This document shows positions 1 through 11,853 of a stretch of 64,000 bases of DNA, piece after piece. The position numbers were made by a program, and so were the translations under genes. The notes below the pieces were generated by a model that did no database searches, was not told the origin of the DNA, and was given only the letters and a program-made list of their open reading frames with translations. This DNA comes from Siphonodentalium dalli. Taxonomy: Eukaryota; Mollusca; Scaphopoda; Gadilida; Siphonodentaliidae. Location: contig CP136068.1 in the NCBI GenBank assembly GCA_032622095.1, positions 54,274,025 to 54,338,024 of the forward strand, given 5' to 3'. Every line of letters starts with the position of its first letter. The stretch's first letter is position 1.

Positions 1-325
1 TGATAATTTGAAGAGGGCTGAAAATTAATATCCCTCTTGGGTTGCCTTAGAAGGGCTAATATTAGCCCACCTAGACTTAACTCCCCTCTTCTATTGAATT
101 CATGTTATCTGTCCAGTGAAATCGAGTGGATATTTCTAGTGGTATTGAACACTGTTTGGTTCTTTGTTGATGAGAACATACCAGAAGATGTCAGAGATTA
201 GGAGAAAGTTTTTGTTATATGTCCTAACTGGTTAATTTCACAAAATGAATTTCATGTTGGCAAGATTTGACCGGCTTTAGGGGGGCTAAAAATAGCCCTC
301 CTGGAGTCAATGTTGCGAGGGCTGT

Positions 326-350
326 AGGAGGGCTATCAAATAGCCCTCCT
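326..350. repeat. Perfect 11-bp stem-loop
   Basis: AGGAGGGCTAT, a 3-nt loop CAA, then ATAGCCCTCCT. A second, weaker hairpin with the same GGGCTA/TAGCCC core lies at 280-301, and related GGGCTAATATTAGCCC sequence is near position 53. The shared core suggests remnants of one small interspersed repeat. Confidence 0.6.
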
Positions 351-405
351 CAGATTTCCAGGCCTGTAGTTCATCAGTTAAGATAGATATAGTTAATTAG
401 AAATG

Positions 406-705
406 CAGGGTGGCAAAGACAGGTGCATGCAGGGACAGGCTCCAGTCCCCTTAATGTTGACTGGTGACTAGCTGTTCAGAAGCATAATTTATATTGGGGA
501 AAAGTGCCATTCTGAAAATTTCCCCCTGCCCTTTAGTGCTTTCACCACCTGTGATGGTGAATTGCCAACTCATGCCTCTATATATTTTGAAAAAGAATTC
601 AGGATTGATGCAGTCTACAATGGCCAGCCTGGTAGCTTCTCTGATCCTGTTGCCCCCTGATGGGGATCGTATCCCCTGCATCAGGGAAATCCTAGGGCCA
701 CCCTA
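406..705. mobile_element. hAT-like short element, copy 1 (CAGGGTGGC ends)
   Basis: The left end reads CAGGGTGGC and the right end, reversed, AGGGTGGCCCTAGG. The right 100 bp (about 605-705) is clearly related to the element at 55801-55959: both share a CTGCATCAGGGAAATCCT block followed by GCCACCC. No target duplication is visible for this copy. It is larger than the 55.8-kb copy, with about 130 bp of unrelated internal sequence. The hAT assignment rests on the CAGGG end and on the 8-bp flanks of the second copy. Confidence 0.55.
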
Positions 706-782
706 CCTTTGTGTTACTTGAGGAAGCTCAGGAGAGGCAGTACCCCATCATCCCTGTTTTCCCCCTGATTTGATTTAATTAA

Positions 783-987
783 CCCTTTCAGTGTCAAGTC
801 CGATTTTTGTATCAACCCATATTTCCTTGATCATTTTTCAACTTTATTGATTATAATAATGTGATACATTGATGGAAAGAGCTCTTAGAGCTCTTTCCAT
901 TAATGTAACACATTATTATAATCAATATTTGAAAAATGATCAAGGAAATATGGGTTGAAAAAAAAATCGGACTTGGCACTGAAAGGG
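783..987. mobile_element. Foldback MITE with TTAA target duplication
   Basis: A near-perfect palindrome of about 100-bp arms with a one-base centre at 886, flanked on each side by TTAA (779-782 and 988-991). The ends read CCCTTTCAGTG. TTAA duplication with CCC-initial inverted repeats is the hallmark of piggyBac-type elements (Kolobok is another TTAA family). It is too short to encode a transposase. Confidence 0.8.
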
Positions 988-2859
988 TTAATAGAACACA
1001 AGATGCAGCAGTGAGATGCCTTCCAAACAGTTGAGATGTCTCCAATAGCATGGATTCTTCTCAACGTGTTAATTCTTCCAATTTAATGATTAGCTTTGCC
1101 AATCCCTCTATACACAAACCAGTACTCTATGAATCATTGTCAAACTGTGTCATCCTCAAGAAAATTCCACAGTTGTACTCTACTAATTAAATCTAGGTAG
1201 TCGTATATAATGACCGGCAGACATGTCAAATTACAACAACAATTCTATTTAAAAGTGAGTTTTCAGTCATTCAAGTAAGTAGTTTTATTCCCAAATAATC
1301 TTTGTGCCATGGTAATAAAAGTGTTTGGAAAATGTTGAACTGCTGGGGTGCAACACCAAAATTCTATTCTGATGGGGCCAACATATTAATAAATGATCAT
1401 GGAGGGGAGGGGAGATTATGGGGGGGGGGGGGCGGGCCCAACGGAGACATCAAATTTCGAAAGCATGAAGGTCTGAGACAGTCTCTATTGGTGGAAAATT
1501 GATTTTCCCAATAAAGCTTTGCACCCTGGCCTTTATATGTTAGCAGTTTGTAGTAATCAGCTGATAGAACTATTCAATATTTTTCTGGCTTGGCGCCGGC
1601 TGAATTCTGCAAAGTATGCATACCATTGGCAGGTGCGATACTTGACTCGTATAGTATGTGTATTGTTTTCTTTCGCATTTTGATGGTATCAGGAATAGAA
1701 ACACTCAAGCAGCATTTAATTATGTCATCTGTGAAACAGAAGCTGGGAATGGTTGTTGATTTTGGCCTATTTTTGACCCATTCTATTCCCAAGTCACCTG
1801 CCTGAGGGGTATATTACACACACATCATGGGGGCTAATCTGTTTTCTTTAGGTAGAAAACATTAAACATTTCATTAGGTTTCTATGTTGCCAGGATGAAT
1901 CAAAACAAACAATTGTCTGATGCGTCTAATTGAATGTGAATTACATTTAGACTACAATGTGTTCCATTAAGTTTGTATCCCACAGTTATGTAGGGCAAGG
2001 TGCCAGTCCAAAACATAGTATGGTTTCTGTTTTGACAAGAAATAACTCTAGTTACTCTGTTTTGTTAAATATGATCATTTCTGATTAGCAGATATGATCA
2101 TTTCTGATTAGCAGAAATTGTCCTTATATGCACCATCTACATAATCTTTACAAGAACAAATTATTGTTAACTTAGTATCTCATAAACAGTGAGCAAAATA
2201 AGGGAAGATTTTCTCAGTATTTGACCCGAATATCTATTTAAATAAAAATATACTTGAAATTTGTAGATTACACATAAAATAATATCTGATACTAGTAATA
2301 TATTTTACCTTCTAGTGAAGATGAACATGTTCAATTTAATTACATGCAAAAAGTACGAGATAACTCAAAGTCGGCAGTGAACTTGTTAGTACAAAATTTC
2401 TCATCTTTTCCAGTTTGTCTTTTCCTTTAAAATTATGCTCACTTTATATATATATATAACCATAATGGATATTGCCACTTGCTAATGATTTATTGTCTTT
2501 CTAATTTGTAGCTAACTACCTACAAAGTATAATTATGGTATAATTTGTATTGGTAAGGTTTATATTGAAAAACTGCCAACGGTTAACTTCATTCATCAAG
2601 CAACTACAAACTATAACATAATATAAGGTGTGGTGGGAGATCTTGTCCAATGGTGGTTATGGATTATGTTAAGCTATCTCAACACGGATAATATTTTCCC
2701 GTTGTGTTGTGGTTTTATTGTCTGTGTGTGGTTGATAAAGAAAGTTTGAAGTGGTTCAATTAACTCTCGTAATTGTCTTGTCAGATATCTTTTTTTAATA
2801 TACATTGTCCATCAATTTACACATTAACAAAATAAATAATTTATGTTTCTTGGATACAG

Positions 2860-2972
2860 GTAATTCAGAGAGATGGAGTCAGCAGTTATTACAGAGGCGG
2901 CCGATTGAAGAGAAATCCGGACAGTGGTTTGGAGCGACAGTCCAGAGCTCCGGAGAAAACGGGATGATTGTG
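2860..2972 (+). CDS. Integrin alpha, beta-propeller exon A (..QWFGATVQSS..)
   Basis: This 113-nt exon encodes GNSERWSQQLLQRRP, then IEEKSGQWFGATVQSS and GENGMIV. The block QWFGATV-[x]2-SG-[x]3-IV is a family signature of integrin alpha propellers, just before the conserved ACAP. The acceptor is a T-rich tract ending in CAG at 2857-2859, and the donor is GTGAGT at 2973. The exon begins at codon position 2 (the previous exon supplies one base, restoring Gly before Asn) and ends after a complete Val codon. A second possible acceptor, the AG at 2867-2868, would shorten the start; I prefer the first because the residues before it read like the TGN usually seen here. There is no stop or frameshift. 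A spurious in-frame reading continues into the intron from an upstream ATG and should not be used as the gene model. Confidence 0.92.
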
Positions 2973-5136
2973 GTGAGTGATTGGTGAATGCATATATGTG
3001 TCATAGAACATGAGTATCAGAGCAGCAGCCATGCTGGAAGCATCCGGCAAGGGGGGAGGATCCGGCAAGGGGGGGGATTCAGCAAGGGGATGATCCGGCA
3101 AGGGAGAATAACTTGCAGCCAGTTGTCAAGCATAACTACCGAAAATGACTGTCAATGCCATTACTTACCCCATGGTTGTATACATAGTGTGGGCTGTAAA
3201 AATTTGCACTGAATGAACTGACGCTGGGTAGCAAATTTATCTGTTCAACCTTCGACATTAGCTAACAGCATGAATGCCGTAGTAAAATCTGTAGAATCAA
3301 ATATAGCATTTCATGCAATTCAAAAGCAATGTCGTAGATGAAAAATGCTAATTTCAAGGGTTTTTTCTGTTCAATTTAATAGCATTTCAAGCATAAGCAG
3401 TTATGATATCACTGAATTCTTAAATTTTGACATCATGTTTCAATGAAGATGTTCCCATGTCGTGTATCGGTAGATATCAACCAATCATATAAGATAATGA
3501 ACTCTAGTCAATAGAAATATAAATGCGCTCAGCTGCTGATCACAAAGTAATTTTATAAAGGCAACAGTTGAAGCTACAGCTCATTTTACAATTTTGATTA
3601 TACATGGATGTAAGCCAGTCTATAAGCTGTTTTTTGAAGAATTGACTTCCATCCTTTGTATTAGCACCACCATTTGTAGACATGGAATGAATTCTCAGGC
3701 AGTGTGTTGTTGCCAATTCATTGGATGCCAACATCCAGTGTCTACAATGATTCCGCAAAGTAGCCACCCACTTAAAAACATTCTGAGGTCACTTAGGTTC
3801 AAGTTTCACAAGGGAATTCTTCTTTGAATATCCCCCATCAAGAACAATAAATCCTTCCTGTCTCGAAGTGCGGAATTTTGATGACTGATTGAAGGACTAT
3901 GTGGAAAACTGGACGATGATTGAAGCGCAGTGCAAATTCCTGTAGAGTATAGACTACACACAGCCTGTTGTTTTTGCATGTGGTCGGCTGTTAGTTCTCA
4001 CATTTGATTCACCTTCTTGACCTATATTTATTCTTGATGTTTGTCGCTGTACTCAAACAATTTCCAGGTGTGCTGTGCTGATTCCATAGGTTAAAGTCCT
4101 ATATGCAACATGCGCAAAATGTCTCTCAAAGTGAAATGTGATCCAACTTCTGTGCTGTTATGTCATCTGGGTTCTCCATTGTTGTTTGTTGTTTGTTGAA
4201 GTTAGGCTCATATAGTCACAATCATCCAAGATCAAGGAGGCACATTTCAAAATGGACCTTGTTCAATTTCAGATGGCAAGCATAAATACCAATATGGTAA
4301 ATATTTGAAAAATGTGTTTTTAGCAAAGCATTATTTTTCACACATTGACATACTATCAAGAATAGATTAATTTAACTTCGGAGTTCTGAACTGATTTAAC
4401 AGTTCTTTTCAGCTGACATTCTAAAAACTTTTCCTACCATCTGGTGTGTCTGGAGGGGCATTAATATTGTCCTCCCCTCTGTCTGAACCCACACCCCCAC
4501 ACTTCCACAAAAAAAGACATCACAGTTGCTCTCGAAGCTCTTCGTGATCTTTTGGGAAGAAAATTTCACATTTGATGGTGAAGAAATAAATGTGTTTTCT
4601 CTCCTCTGAAAAGGATGGTATGGTTGCCATATTTCCTCCTTTGATGTTGAACCACATCTGATAGTTCTATCTACCCACTTCATTGTGCCATTTACTGTCT
4701 TGTTACGATGTCCCCAGGTTAATATCAGTCGATCATATTATTCTCCAACTTATGCCTTTGCCATTATCATATAATTGTCTTTATTATGTTGAGACATTAT
4801 GTCCACATGTGTTTCTATAGTTACTGTATATCTGCTTCTCCCATGTTGATAGGGGAACTGGGGGCCCAGTCAGTAAAGATGGACCACATGTTAAGTTGAT
4901 GGATCAGTGCAGCTGCACTGCAGGTTCATAGATCTGGGCCTGCAGCCATATGGTATTATTTCCTGGTGCATTATTCAATACTGGACATGTTATCCAATAT
5001 CTCAGTTTTTAAGAGTGTCACTTGCAGATGGCAAAGTGGTTTGCTTAACTAATATTTACAGTGTAGTTATTCCATCAGGATGGATTGGATCTTCAACCAT
5101 ATCTTATTGCCACAAATGATCAACTCATTTTGCTTG
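2973..5136 (+). other. Intron, no gene seen
   Basis: Start of the 37.6-kb intron. Around 3045-3102 there are four degenerate copies of an ATCCGGCAAGGGG-type motif. The rest is AT-rich unique sequence with only short chance reading frames. I see no RNA gene or recognisable coding exon. Confidence 0.6.
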
Positions 5137-6345
5137 TGTGTCAATTAAGAAATAACTCCTGTTTCCATTAAGGTTATGAAGTTATAGACATAGTGTTTGA
5201 ATACAATTTCTATAATGTGCATGGTACATTATCACAGGGGTCCGGGAACATTTAAAAACAATTTATAATAACATTACAGCTAACATGGTGTTTCAAAATG
5301 GAAGCTGGTGGACATTTTGTCACAGAGATTGGCTTGGTGAAATGAATAAACCCTGAATAATTTCTTTCATTAAAGTGACCTGAACATATGTTTGTTCTTG
5401 ATAAGTTGTCCTAGGTATATTTGACATATTTATGCAGTTCGTTCGAGTATACTAGCATGTAGCCGCATTAAATTGCTAGAAATGACGTTTCTTTTGGGTC
5501 AAGAAATAAACACCTAAAAAAAAGTGCCCCCTCCTATAACACCCTGTATCTCCTATGTTATTCACCCGATTGTTTTGAAATTTTGAACGAATTCAGAACA
5601 TGGTAAATGAAGAATATTGTGGGAGTTAATTAACCAAATGGTTTCCTGATATTCTTCTGATTGTCACTTGATTGGAAAATTTGCCATTTTCAAAAATCAC
5701 ACTTTCAACTTTGATACTCAACAGAATAGACTATGCCTGGGGAAACTGGGTGAACATTGTTTGTTAAGTGTCACCGGCCTTATTAATGCGTCGTATTTTC
5801 TTGAACTTGACCAGTTGTCACTCTGTCAGAATTTATGGGCAAATTTTCCATTCAAGCAACAATCAGAAGCAGTTTAGAAAACTTCCTCTGTCAGAATTTA
5901 TGGGCAAATGATCCATTCAAGCAACAAGCAGAAGCAGTTTAGAAAACAATCGGGATAATTAACTACCACAATGTACTGTACTTTAATACCATGTTCTCAA
6001 TTCGTTAAAACAAATTTCAACATGATTTGATGAATAATGCAGATGATATAGGGTATTACATGAAGTGATATAGGGTATTACCTTTTTTTTTTAGGTATTT
6101 AGCTAGATGATATACGGTATTACCTTTTTTTTAGGTATTACCTTTTTTTTAGGTATTTAGCTAGATACTGGATTTTCGATGCTGGATGAAAATTCAGATG
6201 TGACCATTCTAAAAATAATATAATAAATTATTTTTAAATGATCCCGGATCCCTGTGCACGTTATAACAAGTGTGTCTTCAAACATTATGGTTATAACTTC
6301 ATAAACTTTCAAATGTTATTTCTATTAATCCCAAATTTTTTCAAT
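5137..6345. repeat. Nested inverted repeats (outer about 145 bp, inner about 130 bp arms)
   Basis: The outer arms at about 5142-5290 and 6200-6340 are imperfect reverse complements; both carry ATGAAGTTATA or its complement, and GGGTCCGGGAAC pairs with GATCCCGGATCCC. The inner arms lie at about 5506-5640 and 5945-6160; ATTGTTTT..AACGAATT..GAACATGGTA pairs with its complement, and both outermost parts contain ACCTAAAAAAAA. The central part has a direct 63-bp duplication (about 5817-5945) containing GTCAGAATTTATGGGCAAA. The inner part looks like a TIR element inserted in or derived from a foldback element. No target duplication was found and there is no coding capacity. Confidence 0.7.
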
Positions 6346-7742
6346 GTTCCTCAATAAAACTTTGCAGGGTGAAAAATTATCTGAAAATTAAAGAGTCATG
6401 CATGCATGTTTATTTGAAATTCATGAGCAGACACCCAGATGAACACAATATACGTTGTCTGCTGTTTTACTCAGTGTTCTGCTATTTCTCCAAATAGAAA
6501 ACTATATACTTAGATAAGCACTATTTGCCTCGACAATGAGCTGCACAGAATGCACTTTAGCAGGTAACCACATGAAAAATCTATCAGTAATTTTTTTTCT
6601 GTGGTTTCATGTGGAAGCATGTCTATACAAATAACCTCAATGATTACACAAGACGATTGATGTTTGGGAGTGCATTGTAAGTGCATCTGTTGCTCACATA
6701 TTCTTTCATTGAGTTATTTTCCCCTTGCTGTTTTTCGAGAGATATCGAGTAGATTTTGCTCTGCCATGGAACAGAATGTTGGCGGAGGAAACTAACAAAG
6801 CTATGGCCCTTTGAAAAAAATAACACCATCATTGTTTTCGACTGATATCTTGTTTGGTTTGAGTTTTCTTTGGTACATAGGATATCCATGCACATGCACA
6901 CATTTTCACCATTTGAAAAAATTAAGGCAAGTATTGGTTTCGAACTGATATGTATATTGAACAGATTTTGATTTGCGATAGAAACAGATATTGATGAAAA
7001 ATCCAAAGATATTTTGTCATTTCTTCAATTTTCAGAAATTTATTTTAGATCCATATTCATACCTGACATACCATGTTTGAGCACAAACAAATTGAATTTC
7101 CGTGCCCAAATTGGTGCCCAATGATAAAATATTCAACCTTATTCAGCCATCTATCACTAATCATAGTAGGTCACAGGGTATGTTTTTTGTGTTGGTGTGT
7201 TTCTGTTTGTTGTGAGCTCTCACCAGTTAATTTATTCTCTACAACAAACTGGCTGAATTATAATTATGTGTCATATGCAAATATGATGCAAATAAGCAGT
7301 GATGATCATCTAGCGGTAATTAGGTTTCATTAAATTGAAGCTTGAAATGTGGTGTCACTGTTGTGTACTCTTTCTAAGAAATTTATCAAATACAAGAAGC
7401 TGTTATTGTAGTAATGATACCTAAAATTCGGCCAGGTCAGTTTAGGATCAAAATACAGCACTTGGGAGACTCAATAACATTCATGTGTGGAACTTGTATG
7501 AGGGCTATCTGATATGGAAGGATCTTACTGCAATTATATTTTCACTTGTGCTACTGTTGAAAGCCACTGTTAATTAAAAATGTAACATGAACTGCAATAC
7601 AATTGCAGTAAAATACAGACAATCTAGGGTCAATTACTTAACCCATGCCTTAGATTTGGCCTTGAACAGTGTACGATCATACAATTTCCACCCTTGTAAG
7701 CAAATCATATTTATAGCTAAATTGGCTCACAAAAGTTCTCTA
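6346..7742 (+). other. Intron, no gene recognised
   Basis: Unique AT-rich sequence. A 120-codon open frame on the minus strand (6644-7006) has no recognisable domain, and its composition looks like that of surrounding non-coding DNA; I do not call it a gene. Confidence 0.5.
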
Positions 7743-7860
7743 TATCATGAAGTCTCGAGATGACATTTCTAAAAGTTCCCAGGTTTATTACTGGTGGAGT
7801 ATGATCTTTATGGCATAGCCAGTGTAGAGATTCATGATGTTAGATAGAGCCCACCAGAAA
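7743..7860 (+). repeat. Fragment of the GATCATGCC-end repeat family
   Basis: Contains ACTGGTGGAGTATGATCT and TAGAGATTCATG, matching the arms of the inverted-repeat element at 36354-37700 (right-arm orientation). It is diverged and incomplete and directly abuts the LINE remnant. Confidence 0.55.
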
Positions 7861-7866
7861 GCCGCC

Positions 7867-8580
7867 TAAATATTTTGAATCAGGAAACCGAAAATTTAGT
7901 ATTTTCCACTGTAGGATAAGAAACTCCTGCAGTGATCTCCGCTTAGATATGTTCGAAAATTATATAGCAGATACCCCAAACTGTAAATGTGGATACGAAT
8001 ATGAAAGTGATATGCACTTTTCCTAAATTGCCCCCTATATAATGTACAAAGGTTAGAACTATACCGTAAACTGGACGACCTCAACTTTAAAATTAACAAT
8101 TACAAGCAATTACTTTGGGGAAACTCAAGTGAAACTCCACCAAGAAATGAAAAGATGTTCCGCATTGTTCAGGCATATATAGCAGCAACAAAGCGTTTTG
8201 AACCGGACAATACTGATACTGAATAAATAATTGTCTGACTACATTAAAGCTACGGACCAAACAAATGCAACAAATGCAAACATATAGCACATAATACCCT
8301 TCAAAACAAAGGCCACTATTTATCAGTTTCTATTTCCATGAAGAGAGAGAGGACGGACAGAACGCTAGTATTATACAAACACAGAACCGGACTATCACAC
8401 ACTCTGTACACAAATTATCTTCTCTTTTGTAGACCAAATTTGCAACCTCATCATGTATATTTTCTCTGTCATCTTGTTAAATTCATATATATATATTGTA
8501 TCTGGGAGCGGGGACATTGTAAGTTGTTAAAACTTGTACCCCAATCCCGTTGTAATGAATTTACAATAAAATATGTTTAA
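7867..8580 (+). mobile_element. LINE (non-LTR retrotransposon) 3' remnant, frameshifted
   Basis: The 3' end of a non-LTR retrotransposon: the C-terminal tail of the reverse transcriptase ORF plus 3' UTR. In the first frame (7867-8019) it reads KYFESGNRKFS, then RIRNSCSDLRLDMF and NCKCGYEYESDMHF. After a one-base deletion near 8017-8023 it continues in the next frame as LNCPLYNVQRLELYRKL and ends at TAA 8224-8226. Residues spaced C-x-C-x8-H-x4-C form the zinc-knuckle-like motif common after the RT domain in CR1/L2/Jockey-type LINEs, and the arginine/asparagine-rich block before it is also typical. AATAAA at about 8565 marks the 3' end. The RT core and endonuclease are absent (5' truncation), so the copy is dead. 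The clade cannot be fixed from this fragment. Confidence 0.85.
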
Positions 8581-8619
8581 AGTAAAGATATTCATGACAT
8601 GATCTATCCATCGGTGGTG

Positions 8620-8762
8620 CGATCTGTCTTTATAGCTATGCCTAGACAGATGGTCATTGCTGAACTTATTATCTGAACATTTCTCACCAATGAATAGGAA
8701 TCCTTCCGCAATTATATTATAGCATGATTTCTCATGAAGATTCAGATAACATGTTTCCATAC
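8620..8762 (+). repeat. Degenerate fragment of the TTAA MITE family F3
   Basis: GAACTTATTATCTGAACATT followed by CACCAATGAATAGGAATCC matches the interior of the elements at 57294 and 63810. No TIRs or TTAA flanks survive. Same orientation as the other copies. Confidence 0.5.
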
Positions 8763-9685
8763 TTTGTCATTCCAAACTAAAGAGAGCTCTATGTATATTG
8801 AAACATATTGTATTGTAGTTTCCATTATGTCTCAGATCATGGGTTCTTGGGATCCTAAGCCAGAGAGTACAACCACTTCCGATGCACATATGTACTAATA
8901 CGTTTCTAAGTGCATATCTTTCTGTGATTTGCCCTCTCATTGAGACATTCTTGAGAGTTTTTTTTCTGCGGGGACTTTGCCAGGGTGCGTGCTACATGAC
9001 GATGATATCTGTGTCCTTCTCTTGAACAGCTTGCCAGAATAAACCCATTCATCTTCACTCACTGCCGTAATAAATCAAACGTTCCTATAAACACCAAGTG
9101 CAGTTGTTCGGTGCATCTTCTATTGTTAAATTTGTTTTACTTATCTCAGTGTTTGATGCGTGATTGGTTCCTCTCCAATTTATAGCCTCCCGGTTATCGA
9201 GACTCCCTAGTATCTCATTCGTTTTTTCTGTGACTTGTTCTCTTATAGACTGATGCTACCAAGACTTTGATTCTTTGATCCACCAAAAACAACTCATTTG
9301 GCATGCTATTTTAGGTATATCAATGAAGTGAGAATCTTGGTGTCTGCTTCAGCTTGAAGGGGATCCCTGTATTTTCACTTGTCTAGTTGTCACCCTGCAT
9401 TTCAAATGTTCTCTCTGTATCAATCTATCCATCCATCTTTATGTCTGTTTATCCACATGTTCATTCATAGCTTGCTGTTTAGTTATAAGAGGTGGCAGAA
9501 GTACTGAAAAGGAGCAAAGGGGGCGGGCTCAACCTTCTGAATGCCATTTTTATGGTTTTATGGTTTGACGAGGGACGGGCGGCGGGCGGACCTAAAGAAT
9601 GCCTTATAACTTTGACATTTGTGAACGGATTCAAAAAAAATTTGATATGTGAGTTGCTCCCCATGACTATTTACTGCATGTAGAA
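8763..9685 (+). other. Intron, no gene seen
   Basis: Unique sequence. The last 200 bp (about 9479-9680) is G-rich (GGGCGGG, GGCGGGCGGAC) and may belong to the adjoining interspersed repeat, but I cannot define an element there. Confidence 0.5.
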
Positions 9686-10252
9686 AACAAGAGTTATCCA
9701 TCTTAGATGGTTTTTAGTAAAGTTTTTCACCGTTAGCGCGATAACTCGTGCAAATATTAACCAATTTCAACAATATTTGGTATATGAGACTCTTGCAACA
9801 ATATCTCTGACGAGTTCGAAAACCAGGTTTGTCCGAATTTTTTTTCCGGAGTTATGGGTCTTGGTTTGTCTATTTTTAGCAATTTTATCACTGTTACCGC
9901 GATAACTCAATGAAATATTAACCGATTTCAACAATATTTGGTATATGAGTCTCCTGCAACAATATCTTGGACAAGTTCGAAAACCAGGTTTGTCCGAATT
10001 TTTTTCCCGGAGTTATGGGTCTTAGTTTATCTATTTTTAGCAATTTTATCACCGTTAGCATGATAACTCGATGAAATATTAACTGATTTCAACAATATTT
10101 GGTATATGAGACTCCTGCAACAATATCTCGGACGAGTTCGAAAACCAGGTTTGTCCGAATTTTTTTCGCGGAGTTATGGGTCTTAGGCCTAAAAAAAAAG
10201 ACGTTTGTTTCCGCTAACCCGACCGACCCTATTTTTTTTTTTTTACAGTTTA

Positions 10253-10607
10253 GGCGACACCAATTTTTAGGTCTGGTTTACGAACATGTGGGGAGAAAAA
10301 AATTAGATGCAGGAGGGAAAAAAATAAAAATAAAAAAAATTGTCGCCCTAATTTATATCAAGTAAATCGTGGAATTTTACAAAAATTGTTTTTGAATGAA
10401 ATTTTGAACCAAACAAGACATTTCTTGACATGAAATACATGAAACTATGGATCTGTAAATGATTACAAGCAGAACCGGATGCGACAGCACATGAAAATCA
10501 GTATGCGTGTAAAATCATTTGGGAGAAAAAAGTTTTATTTTTTTTCATGAAATGGAAAAAAAGTTGTAGGAGGTGTTCGTAAACCAGACTTAAAAATTGG
10601 TGTCGCC
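10253..10607. mobile_element. Small TIR element nested in the 2.2-kb insertion
   Basis: Inverted ends of about 36 bp: GGCGACACCAATTTTTA then GGTCTGGTTTACGAACA on the left, and the reverse complement with one mismatch on the right. TA lies at each side (10251-10252 and 10608-10609). Total 355 bp and A-rich inside, so non-autonomous. A TA duplication would suit Tc1/mariner; the flanks are too palindromic to be certain. Confidence 0.65.
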
Positions 10608-11067
10608 TAACAAAAAGATTTGAGTTTAACAGTTGGAATCGTACCGTACTGTAAAGTATGTTTGGCTTTATCTAGCTTTCATCTGTGAAAACTTCAAATA
10701 GTTTGAGTTCAGGTTTGTTATCATTCAGCCTTCAGACTTTAGTATTTCAATAAATACAGTACAGGAACATTAACAATTTGATCAAATCAACCTGGTTATC
10801 AGGTGGGATATCATAATACCAAATGAAAAATTAACATAGAGATTAGTACTATAAATGGTAATTACTAACTTAATAGACATTGTTTCTGTACTACATGTAG
10901 TATACATGTATTATGTATGTGTCTCACTTGAATTTTATAAAATAGCCTATTATATGAATTAGAGTGATAATGGTAAGTCTCATTTCAAGCAGGATAATCA
11001 TAGTCCATTGAACCAAAAGACATCTGACAATATCTTATAAGCATTTCCAATCCATACATATAAAACA

Positions 11068-11745
11068 AGAGATCGACTGTCGTCCGGTGCATACCCTCTT
11101 AGCGCATACCGCCTGATGTGGGCATATCTATAACTTATGATTGCTATACTCAGAGAGATGGACCCAAAAAATCAGCATTTTCATGTAAACAAAGATGAAT
11201 AACTATAAAACAAAAAACCAAAACAAAACAGTTGAATGTGCCATTAAATGTCCTCATAGTGGTGAACATCCATACAAAATTTCATTGAGATCCGAGCATT
11301 ACTGTTCAAGTTATGACCTCAGAACAGACGTCGGATGGACCAAACAGCCAACATTTCCAGATAAACAAAGATGAATAACTCTAGAATGGAAAAGTGGAAC
11401 AGAACAATGGAAAGTCCTCATAGTAGTGAACATCCATACCAAATTTCATTGAGATCCCAGCACAATTGTTGAAGTTACGACATGAACAGACCCCAGACAG
11501 ACCAAAAAGCCAACATTTCCAGATAAACAAAGATGAAACACTCTAGAATGGAAAATCCGAACAAAACGATGGAACCCTCTATTTAATGTCCTCATAGTAG
11601 TGAACATGCATACCTAATTTCATTGAGATCCGAGTACTACTGTTCAAGTTATGACATGAACAGACATCGGACGGATGGACGGACGCACAGGTGCAAAACA
11701 GTATACCACCCTTTAAAAAAAAAAAAGGGGTATAAACCATTTCCA
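11068..11745. repeat. Three-module interspersed repeat (about 163-177 bp modules)
   Basis: Three degenerate modules are anchored by AACAAAGATGAA at about 11191, 11368 and 11530. Each is followed by CCATAC-type sequence, ATTTCATTGAGATCC and a CAAGTTATGAC block. It starts ACAAGAGATCGACTGTCG and ends GGACGGATGGACGGACGCAC, then TATACCACCC.. A-run ..GGGGTATA. This style is familiar from mollusc interspersed repeats. Confidence 0.6.
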
Positions 11746-11853
11746 AAGTTATGCTTGAGAAACTTGATCAAATTGACCTCTCAGTAAAATTCAAAATACT
11801 GACTCTGCCCTAGATTAGCTCTAAATAAAATGGATTTTCACAAATTTTCCAGG

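Larger units (their letters stand above)
1..2859 (+). other. Upstream intron (3' part)
   Basis: This is intronic DNA before exon A. It contains two stem-loops (280-301 and 326-350), a 406-705 hAT-like element and a 783-987 palindromic element. Between 992 and 2859 I see only AT-rich unique sequence, a G run at 1420-1431 and a 24-bp direct duplication around 2066-2118. I found no convincing exon, although the preceding integrin exon (..VGAP..) would be somewhere upstream. Confidence 0.7.

Noticed and set aside
1-2859. Preceding integrin exon (..VGAP.. or ..VYKC..)
   Set aside because: No frame with these motifs and suitable splice sites was found; it is probably upstream of the window.
2805-2987. 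60-codon frame containing QWFGATVQSSGENG as a stand-alone gene
   Set aside because: Its start and end lie in intron sequence; the coding part is bounded by an acceptor at 2859 and a donor at 2973 and belongs to the integrin gene.
6644-7006. 120-codon minus-strand frame
   Set aside because: No domain, no splice partner and a composition like the surrounding AT-rich DNA.
8338-8580. 80-codon plus-strand frame
   Set aside because: Lies in the 3' UTR of the LINE remnant and ends at its polyadenylation region.
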